Of a stretch of 64,000 nt of DNA, positions 1 to 12,605 are shown piece by piece (within the stretch, counting starts at the first letter, position 1; each line of letters starts with the position of its first letter). The notes beneath the pieces were generated by a model. That model saw nothing but the letters and a program-made list of their open reading frames with translations. It ran no database searches and was not told the origin of the DNA. Position numbers and translations under genes: made by a program. Source of the DNA: Embiotoca jacksoni. Its lineage: Eukaryota > Chordata > Actinopteri > Embiotocidae. Where the stretch lies: NCBI GenBank assembly GCA_022577435.1, contig JAKOON010000033.1, positions 3,297,501 to 3,361,500 of the forward strand. The letters run 5' to 3'.

Positions 1-623
1 CATGTCAGTGAGCTACAACAATTCGGAACAGATACCGTGAGATAAAAGGGATCCATGGTTATTATCCATGCATATGTCACACATGACGCATGCTATTTAC
101 AGTATATTGTATACAGATTTTACACTTCATACATGCCACTAAAAATTTGAGATAGATTTTTTTTTTTTTTTAATTTTTTTATAAATCACATATCTTTCTT
201 TCCATAATATTGTATGTTGAGTTTTGCAGGTTTTTTTTCAGTTTAAAACCAATCAATAAGTGGGAAGAAATTTCTGCATTCCTTTTGGCCCATGAATGGA
301 TAACATCTTAGCAGTGTGTAGTGCACCTCTACCTAAGAAAGACTAAACATACTGTTAGAACCTTTTTAGTAATGGGAGGCTTTACCCTCCTGCTTGGACT
401 GTATGTGTGGCAGCACCTTGTTCCAGAGTTGTATCAGGTGCATGGAAACCAGCGTACATTCTTTCAGGTTCAGGATATTTATGTCATATATGCGGAGTGA
501 TCAAGAAACGACTTGTTATGATGTCAAAAACTGCCGTAAGACAAAAACCTCTTAGATAATACAAAAAAAAATCAACTTAAATATCAGGTGTAGTCACTGA
601 TTTACATTTTGTTTTCTTTTTAG
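1..623 (+). other. intron of tmtc2 (upstream of the first visible exon)
   Basis: The sequence is AT-rich with poly-T runs near 160-180 and 230. I see no exon with splice sites. It ends in a polypyrimidine tract and AG at 622-623, directly before the first TPR exon. Confidence 0.7.
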
Positions 624-3600
624 GGGCAGAAGACAGAAGCAGAAAGATACTATCTGAAAGCAATTCAACTCGACCCAACAAAAGGAAACTGCTACATGCA
701 CTACGGTAAGAAAAGATATAAAAATATGTATTTATAGACACTGAACTCTTTTCAACAAAGCCTGTTTGAAAACTGAATTTCCAATTATAAAACCATGACT
801 GCCTCTCTCTTCAAAAATGTCTCTCAGTAGTTGACAGCTGTAAAAATCTAGTGTGAAATGCTTTCACTTCAAGCTGTGCAGCTTCATTGTAATGGTCAAG
901 CTTTTCTGCAGTAAGCTGTACTCATATTTATATACTTAGTCAAAATTCATTAATCCAAGACCCAAACTTTGTAGCGTAACCCTCCAACACAGTCATTAAC
1001 CCCTCCCTCCCTGGCGGCCCCTGGACTGTAGCTATCATTTTCACAAGGTTGCAGAGGCCGTCTGGTACTATTATGATTAAAGTTGATGTGCTTAATTTAT
1101 TTTTGTGTCTAATCTGGTCGAGAAGCAGTTGAGATGTTTTAGAATAAGTTCAACAGTCCCAGAGTCTCCTGACTCATTATGATTACACTGTTTTTCATTC
1201 TCAAATTTAGAAGTTTGATTCGGCAGAAATAAAAAATTATATTTTTTTACTGGACTTTCTTAAATGCCTCCTGGCCTTGTGATGGGACAGAGAGAAGTAT
1301 TGTATTTCAAAACTCTCACGAGTGTCCCTTATCCATGGGGCAAGTGTTGTTCAGGTTGACTTTACAATTGTAGAGCTGTTACAGGGTAATTTTTGGGTAA
1401 GTAAAGTAAGTCCCCTCACAATTAACGTAATAAACCGCCACGCGTCCAAGTTAATTTTACATGTAACTTGATAAGAATTTTGGGAAGAGTCAAAGCAGGG
1501 ATGTAATTATCTGGAAATGTAAAATTCCAACGTGTAAAAGTGATGATGCACGGTTTAGTTTACCCTTTATATCAATGTCGGCTGTGTTGGAGCTGTTTGA
1601 GGTTTTGCAGATGGTGCAAACACCCATACAAACAGACATGTATGCTGTGTTTATGTAAGTGAGGAGACAGGCTCAGAATACACTGTTTACTATTCATAAC
1701 AGAGAGTAATACCATGTTCCTCCTGTACCGCTGTTAATGCAGCATTTCATATCAGCTTGGAGGAACAGGCTCATTGCTGCTACGCATTCCTATCGCAAGG
1801 ATATTCATAAGAAATTAAATCTGTCCTGTCGCGCTGAAAGCGCCGTTGTGCATTGTCCCGTTCTCCTCTTCCTTATCTCCATCCATTCCTCCTGGTGCTT
1901 TCTCTGCACTCATATCTTGGGTTTTGAGTTTAGTTTGGTCAGTGGCGAGGGGTCTTTTGCTGTCTTTGGACCGAGCCGTTTCCCCTTCTGAAATCCTTAC
2001 ACTCCTTTCTCTGTTTTCTTTTTTCAATGTTATCATGTAGCTTCTTGCTATAGGTGATGTTTATTTGGGCTGCTCCCTTCCCTTATCTCAAATCTGGCTG
2101 CTTTAACTGTCCTGGGGTCACTGGATGAGCTCCAGGTGTGAGTGTGTAGGGAGTGATGATATCTGTCCACATTATAACACAGCTGATGCTCACACAAAGA
2201 CACGCGTGTGGGAGAACGCGTGAAGGGGAGGACGCAGCAGGTGAAAGCTAAGACGAGGTCCCCTTTCCTGCCATTGTTCACAGTGACACATTTGAATGCA
2301 AACAGACGCTCACATGCCCCGTCTGCTTTGGTGTCAAGTTTGTTTTTGGAAGCCTCTCTCAGGCAAATGCAGTCAGCTTGGTACAAGAAAGCAAACACGC
2401 ATACATTGAATGGAGCCTCCCCACATTCTCGTTCCTGCATGCAGTAACATCTGTGGCCAGGCTCGGCTGTTAATTTATAGCCACTGAAGCAGGCGCTTGT
2501 GGGTGCTGCACCAGGTGGCCAGACTCCCACAAGGAAACGCATGAAATACCTCCATCTCATCTGTGTTCTCGGATGCTACTGAGCAGAATAGCAATCCTTC
2601 ACTTTTTCGCTGTCTCACTTCTCTCCCTATCGCTCTCTCTGCCTCCTTCTCCTGTGGCGCTCATCTATTTCACAGCCTCCACTCAGCTTCCTTTCTTTCC
2701 CCGCCGATCTCCATCTTTGCCTGTCATTGCTTCCCTTTAAGCTTTTCTATCCTTTTTTTGTACCCTCATCCCAGTTCCATCAGTTTTCCACAGCATGATA
2801 CCAAATAATAAACTTGTAAAAAAAATATTCTGAAGAAAAAAAAAAAAAAGGAAAGGAAAGGAAAACTATTTGCAAGGAAACAAGACTTCAAGACAAGATT
2901 CTGCGGCATGTCAATGCGAAAATGATGATTTTTAGCAGGCGTAGCCTAATGTTCAACATGCTCATTAGTGTTGTTTAGTGTATTAGCATGATAACATTAG
3001 CTAATTAACAATTTGCTAATTATTTCAACAAAAAGAATACAAAACTAAATTGTAAGGAAGCAACAGTTTGCAGCTATGCTAGCAGCTACATAACAATATA
3101 ATTAGTCACAGGTATTTTTTGAGCTAAAGGATAATATCAGTATGCCAGCATGCTTACAGTGTCAATGCTAAAATGTTAATTTATAGCAGGTATAAAGTTC
3201 AAAATCTTCATCATATGCTAATTAGCTCCAAACATAGAGTACATCTGAGGCTGATTGTATATGGCATTATTTTTCATAGTATTTGAACATTAACCAAAGT
3301 ATTGTGAAAATTAAAATTCTGACCTCATGATAGTGCTAAACCATAACCAAGGTAGGACCATATCTTTACAATTCATCATTAGGAGGATATAAACACGTGT
3401 ACCAAATTTCATGGCAATCCATCAAATAGTTATCAAGGTATTCACTAAAGAACACAAATGTGAGCCTGATAGTGGCCCAAGGGGGAAAGAGGGATCGCCA
3501 AAGTCATGAGGATTTATCATCTATATACAGTGCATCCGGAAAGTATTCACAGCACTTCACTTTTTACACATTTTGTTATGTTACAGCCTTATTCCAAAAT

Positions 3601-6600
3601 GGATTAAATTCATTTTTTCCCCTCAAAATTCTACACACAATACCCCATAATGACAATGTGAAATACATTTTCTTTGAAATTTTTGCAAATCTATTAAAAA
3701 TCAAAAATGAAAAAAAATCACATGTACATAAGTATTCACAGCCTTTGCCATTACACTCAAAATTGAGCTCAGGTGCATCCTGTTTCCACGGATCATCCTT
3801 GAGATGTTTCTACAACTTGATTGGAGTCCACCTGTTGTAAATTCAGTTGATTGGACATGATTTGGAAAGACACACACCGTCTATATAAGGTCCCACAGTT
3901 GACAGTGCATGTCAGAGCACAAACCAAGCCATGAAGCCCAAAGAATTGTCTGTAGACCTCAGAGACAGGATTGTATCGAGGCACAGATCTGGGGAAGGGT
4001 ACAGAAAAATTTCTGCAGCATTGAAGGTCCCAATGAGCACAGTGGCCTCCATCATCCGTAAACGGAAGAAGTTTGGAACAACCAGGACTCTTCCTAGAGT
4101 TGGCCGCCCGGCCAAACTGAGCGATCGGGGGAGAAGGGCCTTAGTCAGGGAGGTGACCAAGAACCCGATGGTCACTCTGACAGAGCTCCAACGTTGCTCT
4201 GTGAAGACAGGAGAACCTTCCAGAAGGACAACCATCTCTGCAGCACTCCACCAAGCAGGCCTATATGGTAGAGTGGCCAGATGGAAGCCACTCCTCAGTA
4301 AAAGGCACATGACAGCCCACCTGGAGTTTACCAAAAGGCACCTGAAGGACTCTTGGATCATAAGAAACAAAATTCTCTGGTCTGATGAAACAAAGATTGA
4401 ACTCTTTGGCCTGAATGCCAAGCGTCATGTCTGGAGGAAACCAGGCACCGCTCATCACCTGGCCAATATCATCTCTACGGTGAACCATGGTGGTGGCAGC
4501 ATCATGCTGTGGGGATGTTTTTCAGCGGCAGGAACTGGGAGACTAGTCAGGATGGAGGGAAAGATGAATGCAGCAATGTACAGAGACATCCTTGATGAAA
4601 ACCTTCTCCAGAACGCTCTGGACCTCAGACTGGGGCAAAGGTTCATCTTCCAACAGGACAACGACCCGAAGCACACAGCCAAGATCACAACGGAGTGGCT
4701 TCGGGACAACTCTGTGAATGTCTTTGAGAGGCCCAGGCAGAGCCCAGACTTGAACCCGATTGAACATCTCTGGAGAGATCTGAAAATGGCTGTGCACCGA
4801 TGCTCCCCATCCAACCTGATGGAGCTTGAGAGATCCTTCAAAGAAGAATGGGAGAAACTGCCCAAGAATAGGTGCCAAACTTATAGCATCATACTCAAAA
4901 AGACTTGAGTCTGTAATTTCTGCCAAAGGTGCTTCAACAAAGTATTGAGCAAAGGCTGTGAATACTTATGTATGTGTTATATTTTCGTTCTTTATTTTTA
5001 ATAGATTTGCAAAAATTTTAAACAAATTATTTTCACTGTCATTATGGGGTATTGCGTGTAGAATTTTGAGGAAAAAAATGAATATAATCCATTTTGGAAT
5101 AAGGCTGTAACATAACAAAATGTGTAAAAAGTGAAGCGCTGTGAATACTTTCCGGATGCACTGTATCATAAAAACTCCAATCCAACCAATAATTGGTGAG
5201 ATCCAAAAAACGAAATATTAATTTCTTGCTGGCCTTTAGAAGAAAAAGTCGCGGAATCACAAAAGTCATTCGGAGCCATACTTCGCGGGCCATCAATATC
5301 TGTATACAATTTCATCTTTATCCATCCAGTAGCTGTTGAGATGTTTCGGTCTGGACCAAAGTTGAAAAACCAGCATTGCCATGTGGAAATAACTTCATCT
5401 GTCTTCTTTTCTCTTCAGGTCAGTTTCTGTTGGAGCAGTCTCGTCTTGGCGAGGCTGCGGAGATGGCAGAGAGAGCTGCAGAGCTGGACAACTCTGAGTT
5501 TGATGTGGTCTTCAGTGCTGCTCACATGCTCAGGTTGGATAAACTACTGACATACAACAACACCGCGTACAAGGGGGGTTTCCTACTCGCCCAACAGAAA
5601 ACTTTATGAAAGTGTTCAAGAAATGTTGATGTTTTGGAGATCCTGTTTTTTCTTAGTTTGCCGCTGTGCTACTTCAACATCTGTGGGTTTGCTTCTGTGC
5701 CACTGCCATTTAATAACCATCTTTGAAATATAAATCATACCAACGTTACAAAACAGTAAATGTCCTCTGAGTGGAAAAGCTGCTATAAAAGCTGTTATGT
5801 ATTACATATATAAACAGCAGTACAGTTTCAGTCCATCACATTGAGGTTTCAGTCCAGGGCTTGTAAAGAAGCCATTGGAGAATTTTCCCTCCAAGTTTGG
5901 CAAGCACGTGCACAGACATCTTATAAATCTTAGAACGTGTCAAAAGGGACTGCGAATGGCCTCTGCTCCCAGCAATTGAAGGGAATATTGGAATGATGTA
6001 CCTTTAATTCTTTTTTGCTCTACATATCTGGAAAAGTCATTACTGCTCTCTTAGCATGCCTCTCGATGCACCACCACAGAGGATTTGTAAAAAGTTAAAA
6101 GTCTCTGGGATTGGCCGAGGTTCACTCCTGGAAACCTTTGAATAAATCCAAATGACAGATCGTCCTGGCGTGTTCTGGCCGGGCTGGTTATTTTCAGTTG
6201 TGACACTAATCCAAACAGATTAAGGTTTAATGATTTGACACGTACATGTCAAAGCTAAAGCTGCTTTCCTGATAATGACGATGAGCTAGATATCTTGGCT
6301 TCATGAACAGCGAATGACTGACCATAAACAGGATGATGATAATGACCTGACAATCCAGTGCATGCTCCACGCCTTCTTACAAGTCGATGCATTGGTGTCG
6401 CATCAAGTGACTTAACAACCAAATATGTTTCTCCTTGACATGTTTAGGATTAAGCTTAGTGCATTTTTCTTTTTCACAAAGGGAAAGATTGACTTGACTT
6501 CTCCCCTGATACACAATGATTTTGCTTTCAAACCTGACTTCCTGAATCTTGAATCATTTAATGCCTCTAGGACTTGACCAAGCAAAACAAAGACCAAGGA

Positions 6601-9600
6601 AGGGTGCTATAAGATGACGACTGTGATATCAACTGTGAACTTGAGTGAACCCTGTATTTTACATATTTTCCTTGAATCACAGCCTTATAAATATGAATTA
6701 TCAGGTCAGGACGGGATGATTCTTTGACTTTATTAACTTTGGCATGGCAAAGTTCAGTTCATGTACTCCGTGAATAAAATTGTATGGTGCAGAGTAACTG
6801 TTGTGACTTCATGAACCCAGCTGTATTATATTAGGGAGGACTGGCTGGTGGTATTTCTGGCATCAACAGCAGCTCAAAAAGTCCATTTCTCTGCTTCTCT
6901 TACACCCGTCAGTCCATCAGAGGATAACTGTGTCAGTTATACACTTAGCATCACCTATAAGCATTAAAAGTACATGCATGTATGACCAGGGTCAAAAATG
7001 AGAACAAGGGGAAAATGTGAATACGATTAATTAATGTATTGTTGACCTGCGAAGCTAGAACTTCATGCATGACTCCTAACAACTGTTGGGAGTGGTCTGT
7101 TGAAACTTATGATGCAAAGAACTTGATGATTTCCCCGAAAATGATGTGAGACGCTTACTATTACATTTAATGAATGACTCACAATAATTACAGTAATTTT
7201 GCTCGGAAATTTCAACGAATACTATCATCAGCAGCTATTTGTATTCGTCCAACATTATAAATTGTGTTATTATGTGCACATTTTTTACGCTCTCGTCTTC
7301 CTCCTTCTTCAGACAGGCCAATCTAAATGAGGCAGCAGAAAGGCAGTATGAGCGTGCGGCCAGCCTCAGACCAGATGTAAGTACCTGGACCGTTGTTAGC
7401 CTGTTAGCACTTATCATGGAAATGCACACACACGCCTGAGCTGTAAATTCAATTTACAACATACTATTTGTTACCCATCATTCTGACACTATGGTATAGT
7501 GCTGTTGTTCCTGGCAAACTGTGATGCTGCGGAATATAAAATGGAAAATGCGCCTCGATGTGCTTAGGCAAACACAAAAATCCCAAAGTGGACTGAGTTC
7601 AGTGTTGTCTGATATTGAAGTCACACACTCAGCTTCAGAGTAAATACTTGATCATCACAGTATAGTAAAACAGACCGGGCTTCGTTGGGATATCATGTCT
7701 CTCGCTGTCAGCACATGCGGTTGAGGAAGTTGGGCGCTATTGTATCCTGTTTCTGCCTCGTCTGCATCAGTCACTTCAAAGGGCGAGGGTGCGTTGAGCG
7801 GTCTGGGAGAAGTAATTTAGAGTCATAGGAACCCCCGAGTCTGTTAGACAAAACCTGGAAGGAGCTTCCTGCACTAGTTTGTTATGTCGGTCTGCTTAGT
7901 GACGGCCTGCTCGGTGACTTATGTTCAGTAAGGAGGGGTCAGACCTTTATCTTGGTGTCTCCTCTGGAGTAACTAGTGTTATATTACTACAACCTTTTGC
8001 ACCAAGGCTTCCCATCTATTTATCTTTGTCTGACAAACCTGCACAGCCCCGTCAGATACACTTAAGTACCCTTTCACTGACACCAATTTTTAGATGTTAT
8101 GTTATTAGAACATTTGAAGTATTATCAGATTTCCATCCATGAATTTTAGTATATTTCAACTTTTAACAATGATTTTGGGCTATTTTATACTCATAGTTCA
8201 GTATTTTAACTATATCTAACTATAATTGTTGCTAGCTTCTTTTTCTGAGTCTTTTAGCAATTTCAAAACATGTTTTTTTTTTCCATTGTTGGAGCTATTT
8301 CGACCATTTTTCCATTGCTTCTATGTGTTTCAATTCATCACTTACTCACCCATTTGTCCATCACGTGTATTTTAATTTGATTATGTGTAGTTTTAGCTTA
8401 GTATTTCAACAATTGATGCATTGCTTTTAGCTATTCTTGCAGCTTGTTAACTGCTTTTCAGATACTCTCACTGGGAAAGGGTAGTTTTTAAGGAGTGATT
8501 TAAAAAAAAAAAAAAAAAAAAATTATTTCAAGCAAGCTACGCTACTCGACAGTTTATCCATGTAGCCCCTGGCAATGCAGAGCTACCCCATGGGGAACAC
8601 ATTTCGGCTGGGAATCACTGCTTTATAGCATCTGTCCCCTTTTTAGATGAGGTGTGCCTGTCTGTTTATATCCTGTTTAAGCCTTAAGAGCTCAGTAAAA
8701 CCGTAGAGGAGAAGAATACAGGTTTGTCTGTTTGAATTTGGAAATCTGTGTGTTTATATCATGGGGAAAATTAGTTAGCTCAAAGCCTCAGTCATTGGAA
8801 TTCACAGTCTGAAAGGCTTCATGTGCACTTTGAGACACGCCGAGGGCTTCTCTTTTCATTTTTCAGTAGTAAAGTGCCTCTTGTCTTTGACATTTTCTCG
8901 GCACACGTCTGCTTAGTGAATGACAGTCTTTCAAATATCAGCCTAATCCAATAGCTTTCAGGTCATGAAAGATTCAGCGCTGGCTCTACGTGCTAAGAAA
9001 GGTGATGGATATGAGCGAGAGAGTTTTTTTTTGTTTTACAACACAGAGATTCATCTCAAGATATAATGTTGTAGTCTAAGTTGTAGTCTATAATTTTGTT
9101 TGTAATTGCAAATCAAAAATGATGATATGATGAGCTTACATTGTAATCTGTCAGAGTTTTAAGACAAAAAAATCTCCGTCCTTTTTGATTTGGCTACACC
9201 TGTGGTTACCATGGTAACAGCAAGTATGGTTTAGTGGCACACCAAACAGGCTTAGAGCAGCATCAGTTAACTGTGGTAAGTAAATGGCGTTTCGTGTGGC
9301 TTCTTCACAATAAAAGCCATCTTGCATTTCGCTAGTCGAACCCTTATAATTTAAAGCAGCAGCAGTAACATGTTCTGTTTTCTTTTGCAGTAACAAAATA
9401 CAAATCTGACAGAAAATTACACTGAATTACATGCTGCAATATTTCAGCGTGGAAATGATGCATGTTGCTCCATCACTGTCAGTGTAATACAGCATCTTCG
9501 ACCCAACTTTGGAAGTTACTGTTTCGGTCAAAAGGAAGAAATACAGACTTATTTTCTAGCTTTCCTCTAATATAAACAGGTCTCCATTTCTAATGTCCCC

Positions 9601-10868
9601 TGATCAGTTGTGGTGTGTTTAGCCCAGACAGTGTACTGCATATCATCCAGTTGTTTATAATGACAAAAGGAGCCTCATTTATTTGGCTTACTGTGTCTCA
9701 CCTTCTTACAAACATCCTCTGTGAAAGAAAAAAAAACACTCTTTTTACATACATTTGTCGCAGTCGATGAAAAAAAAACAAGAAGGGTGGCGGCACTGCA
9801 CGGCAACTCATCTTCCTGTAAAACTGCATTAATGGATGAATTTTCCAACATCCTCCAGGTTGCTGCTCAAAATATTCCAGCTTCGTAAGGGGTCATTTGT
9901 TACATTAGGTGACAAAAACAAGCTTTCACCATCTCGAAACGTGGAATGTAAACGCTTGAAAATATCATCGTTGAGAAGAGACAAACAATTGGGTTTGGGG
10001 AGAGAAAATTTCTGTGAACCAGCTGCCAAGTTGCTAACCATATGTCAGGCAGCGAGGACGCGGGCCTGGGAACAATGCCAGCTCTGGGGGATGAGGTGCA
10101 GCCCACTTCTAGGATGAGATTCGAGTGTGTTTGTTAGTTATGGCTTGCTGAAAGTCACATCTATGACTGTATTGCACTACTGAAGGCCAGATGGTTTCAC
10201 TTTGCAATTTAAAAAGATGGTGTTTTATTAAATGCGACTCTAGAAACACACCGCTCAATGGGTTCTTTCATCTATAAAATACTCAATACTCGCCCACGCA
10301 CAATTTGTGGATACCTTTTTGTTCACTGCGCCACTGTCGGGACACTTTTATCTTTGGCCACGCCTTCTGTATGAGATTGCATTAAAAAAAAAAAAAATCA
10401 GAGGCCTTGCCTTAAATTCACCATCCAAAAAAAATACCTGTCAAGCATCCTGAAATGTGTGTCTCACATAAATGTCTGTCAGAAGTAGATAGGGTAGGTT
10501 TAACATAGTTTGTCCAAATAAATTCAAGGTCAGCACGGTTGTCACAAGTATCGTGATCCTGTAACTCAACACTCTGACACCTCACGTGTCACTCTAATCA
10601 TTTCAACATGCACCACTGTGTCTCCTTTCCCTCTGTTTCATGCATTTTCCCTTCCCGCCCCCAGTACCCAGCTGCTCTGATGAACCTCGGTGCCATCCTC
10701 CACCTGAACGGGAAGCTTCCCAAAGCGGAGGCCAACTACCTGCGGGCCCTCCAGCTCAAACCGGATGACGTCATCACCCAGTCCAACCTGCGCAAGCTGT
10801 GGAACATCATGGAGAGGCAGGGACTCAGGACGAGGCACGGGCTCGAGGTGCAGACAGGCGACCTTTGA
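624..10868 (+). CDS. tmtc2: TMTC2, C-terminal part (last four coding exons; gene begins before the window)
   Basis: Exons 624-705, 5419-5533, 7313-7376 and 10665-10868 join in consistent phase (82+115+64+204 nt) to give the last 154 residues and a TGA stop. They form consecutive TPR units, for example YYLKAIQLDPTKGNCYMHYG, AAEMAERAAELD, AAERQYERAASLRPD and AEANYLRALQLKPDD, followed by the end motif NLRKLWNIMERQGL, which I recognise as the end of vertebrate TMTC2. TMTC proteins are multi-pass ER membrane enzymes that O-mannosylate cadherins; the lumenal TPR tail is thought to hold the acceptor or partner protein. The transmembrane part must lie to the left of the window. The tail after the last TPR (RTRHGLEVQTGDL) is longer than the short end I recall for the human protein. 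The large intron 706-5418 carries a Tc1 transposon. Acceptors and donors are canonical AG/GT. Confidence 0.9.
706..2886 (+). other. first part of a tmtc2 intron, no gene seen
   Basis: Six-frame translations here have no recognisable domain, including a 170-codon minus-strand frame at 2048-2560. The 2600-2780 part is strongly pyrimidine-rich and a poly-A stretch with AAAGG repeats lies at about 2836-2865. Confidence 0.6.
2887..3525. repeat. old teleost interspersed repeat, left half (split by the Tc1 element)
   Basis: The stretch has the GCTAAT/TTAGC-rich phrases and the 'accaaatttcatggcaatcc' type sequence common in dispersed fish repeats. The same family resumes on the other side of the Tc1 element at 5166-5375 ('ctgttgagatgtttcggtct'), and related pieces occur near 55330-55440 and 59520-59760. 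I cannot name the family. The split shows that the Tc1 insertion is younger than this repeat. Confidence 0.5.
3528..3748 (+). repeat. left inverted repeat of the Tc1 element
   Basis: This is about 221 bases mirrored by the right end. It holds an outer copy (near 3537) and an inner copy (near 3730) of a direct repeat containing 'aagtattcacagc', the expected transposase-binding arrangement. Confidence 0.88.
3931..4955 (+). pseudogene. Tc1-like transposase, frameshifted near its C-terminus
   Basis: An open frame of 325 codons (3931-4908) starts MKPKELS and carries the paired DNA-binding helix-turn-helix region (about residues 1-110, including a GRPAK AT-hook-like segment). The DDE catalytic region follows, with Asp in WSDETKIELFG, Asp in FQQDNDPKHTA and Glu in SPDLNPIEHLWRDLK. 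Family members usually run about 340 residues and end in GASTKY. Here the frame leaves the family sequence after KLPKNRC, and the expected ending is found in the +1 frame up to about 4955. A single base is therefore missing near 4873-4875. All three catalytic acids are kept. The break is short and C-terminal, so loss of activity is likely but not proved. Confidence 0.9.
4950..5163 (-). repeat. right inverted repeat of the Tc1 element
   Basis: The inverse of the left repeat, starting 'gcaaaggctgtgaatactt' and ending 'tttccggatgcactg' next to TA. Small substitutions separate the two ends, so the element is not brand new. Confidence 0.88.
5166..5375. repeat. old interspersed repeat, right half
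   Basis: Continuation of the repeat interrupted by the Tc1 element. Phrases such as 'tccagtagctgttgagatg' and 'ggaccaaagttgaa' recur in dispersed fish repeats. It ends about 40 bases before the next tmtc2 exon. Confidence 0.45.
5534..7312 (+). other. tmtc2 intron, no gene seen
   Basis: Unique-looking AT-rich sequence with no recognisable coding or repeat structure. It ends in a pyrimidine tract and AG before the 64-nt TPR exon. Confidence 0.6.
7377..10664 (+). other. tmtc2 last intron, no gene seen
   Basis: About 3.3 kb with poly-A runs near 8501-8520 and 10384-10396. Short open frames around 9830-10117 have no recognisable domain. A long pyrimidine tract precedes the acceptor at 10663-10664. 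Confidence 0.6.
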
Positions 10869-12605
10869 ACTGAGAGATTGCGCTGCACTCTTCCTGCACT
10901 CCTGACATGAAGCAGGATAAGAAAGAGCTGGAGGCTGAAATCTCTCTGTACGAGACAGTAAAGACAGTTTCTTTCGTGATTTGGCCTGTGGTGCTTGTGG
11001 AAGACAGTTTGAGGCTTAGCATGTTTGTGATAAAAATGGACCGTTTCTGCCCGACAGTACGACACCGCTAGTGCCGTATTGTGGCTCGAACTACTAAAGC
11101 TAATGTCTTCTTTTATATGAGATTTTATAATGCTCTGTTGTTGAACAATACAATGAAGTCGAAAGCAAATAACTGCAGAGTCCAAAAAAGAAAATCTTCA
11201 AGGTCTCAAATATCAGCTAATTATTATTTCAGCACAACTTAAACCTTGGGTATGTTTTAGAGCACTTAATTTGAATGTAGCAAATTTGAATAATAACTTC
11301 TGCAGAATGGGTTTTGAAGTGTCAGCACTGATGGCTTAATGACTGTGTTTCATTATGCCAGCTGGTTTGACTTAAAAGAAGAACTCTACAGCCGCAATTT
11401 TACACATGAAAGTCTGTTTACAGGTCTTGGGGAGAACTACTGCGTGTGTGAAAAAAGAAAAGAAACTTGTGTAAAGCATTTTGTGGCTCCGGAAGGAGCA
11501 AGCGATGTCACTCCAGTCAGTGTCGGTTGGGGCTGAAGACAACAAATCTGAAAATTATTATTATTATTTTTTTTTAAAAACGGGGGCTGTGAGTTCGAAA
11601 GAGGTGCGTTTATCAGACCTCTGTGGCTCGTAGCTCGAAGCTCCTCACACAACCCAATATCCGACCAAATTGTTGCAGGTTAAGTTGCATTATGGGCAAT
11701 GTAGGCTCCAGGTTTTGACAAGGAAGGACTTCTTTTGCTGATCTGTCTATCCTGAGCTGACAATGTTGTAGGAGTGCAATGCTAAATAGGTGTAATACTC
11801 TTTTTAATAAATGAAAAAAAAAAATCCCTGATGAATCGCTCTCAGGGTGATTTAGCCTTTAACTTTGACTTAACACAGTACATAGTTAACAATCAAAGCA
11901 TGTCAGTGCGTAGACATCTTCTAGTAGCACCCTCTAATTCAATGCTGTACACTGCATTGCTCCGAGCAAGTATAAGAATAGGTTTAATGCATAGCCAATC
12001 ACACTCTGCTGTCCGAGTCACTGAAGATTGTTTGCACTTGGTGCGTTTTAAATGCTCGTGGCTGTAAAACTGAAAACAGGTCATGGGAAAACTCCTCAGC
12101 GGTGCCAAAGCTTGTACTGAGTTCTACACCTCTCGTGCCAAGCAAGAACTGTTCTCACTCATGTGTTGTGTTCATGTGTCAAATGAAGATGTTTCCTTTC
12201 ATGTGATCCACGTTTAATTTATTAATATGTGTTATTTTGTGTGAAGATGCCAATACTGTGCCGTTTCACTGTCATAGCAGCCCACCCTCCCTCATTCCTC
12301 CACCCATGATCGGCTACAGTAGGCAACAAATACATTCAAATAGTTTTATATATGTCTGTTTTTTTCTCTCTGCTCAGGAACATCAGGTTGTGATTCCTGT
12401 CACAGAATGTGTTTGTGACACAGAGAGAGCTTCTTAAAACGATGTTAGATGTTTTTTTTTTTGTGTTTTTTTTATTTTTTTTATGATTGTGATGTTTGGT
12501 TAAATTATAGACAATGTGTAGCTGGAAATGTGTTGTGTTTTGTACAAAAAGAAAAAAAAGAAGTGAACCTTTTTCCATAATAAAATGATTTTTGCGCTCA
12601 ACTGA
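10869..12605 (+). other. tmtc2 3' untranslated region and probable cleavage region
   Basis: Follows the TGA stop. Two AATAAA signals are present, at 11806-11811 (then an A run) and at 12579-12584. The second has T/GT-rich sequence around it and would give a 3' UTR of about 1.7 kb. Which one is used cannot be told from sequence. Confidence 0.55.

Larger units (their letters stand above)
3528..5163 (+). mobile_element. Tc1/mariner-type transposon with IR/DR ends, nearly complete
   Basis: The ends are CAGTGCATCCGGAAAG at 3528 and its inverse at 5163, flanked by TA at 3526-3527 and 5164-5165, the normal Tc1 target duplication. The inverted repeats are long (about 3528-3748 and 4950-5163). Each carries the 'gtattcacagc' motif at its outer and inner side, the IR/DR layout of fish Tc1 elements. 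Between them is one transposase frame. The element is about 1.64 kb, normal for the family, and lies in a tmtc2 intron in the same orientation as the gene. Confidence 0.93.

Noticed and set aside
2048..2560. 170-codon minus-strand frame in a tmtc2 intron
   Set aside because: No domain, no splice or poly(A) context, biased composition; chance frame.
3912..4926. Several long minus-strand frames over the Tc1 transposase
   Set aside because: Antisense shadows of the transposase gene.
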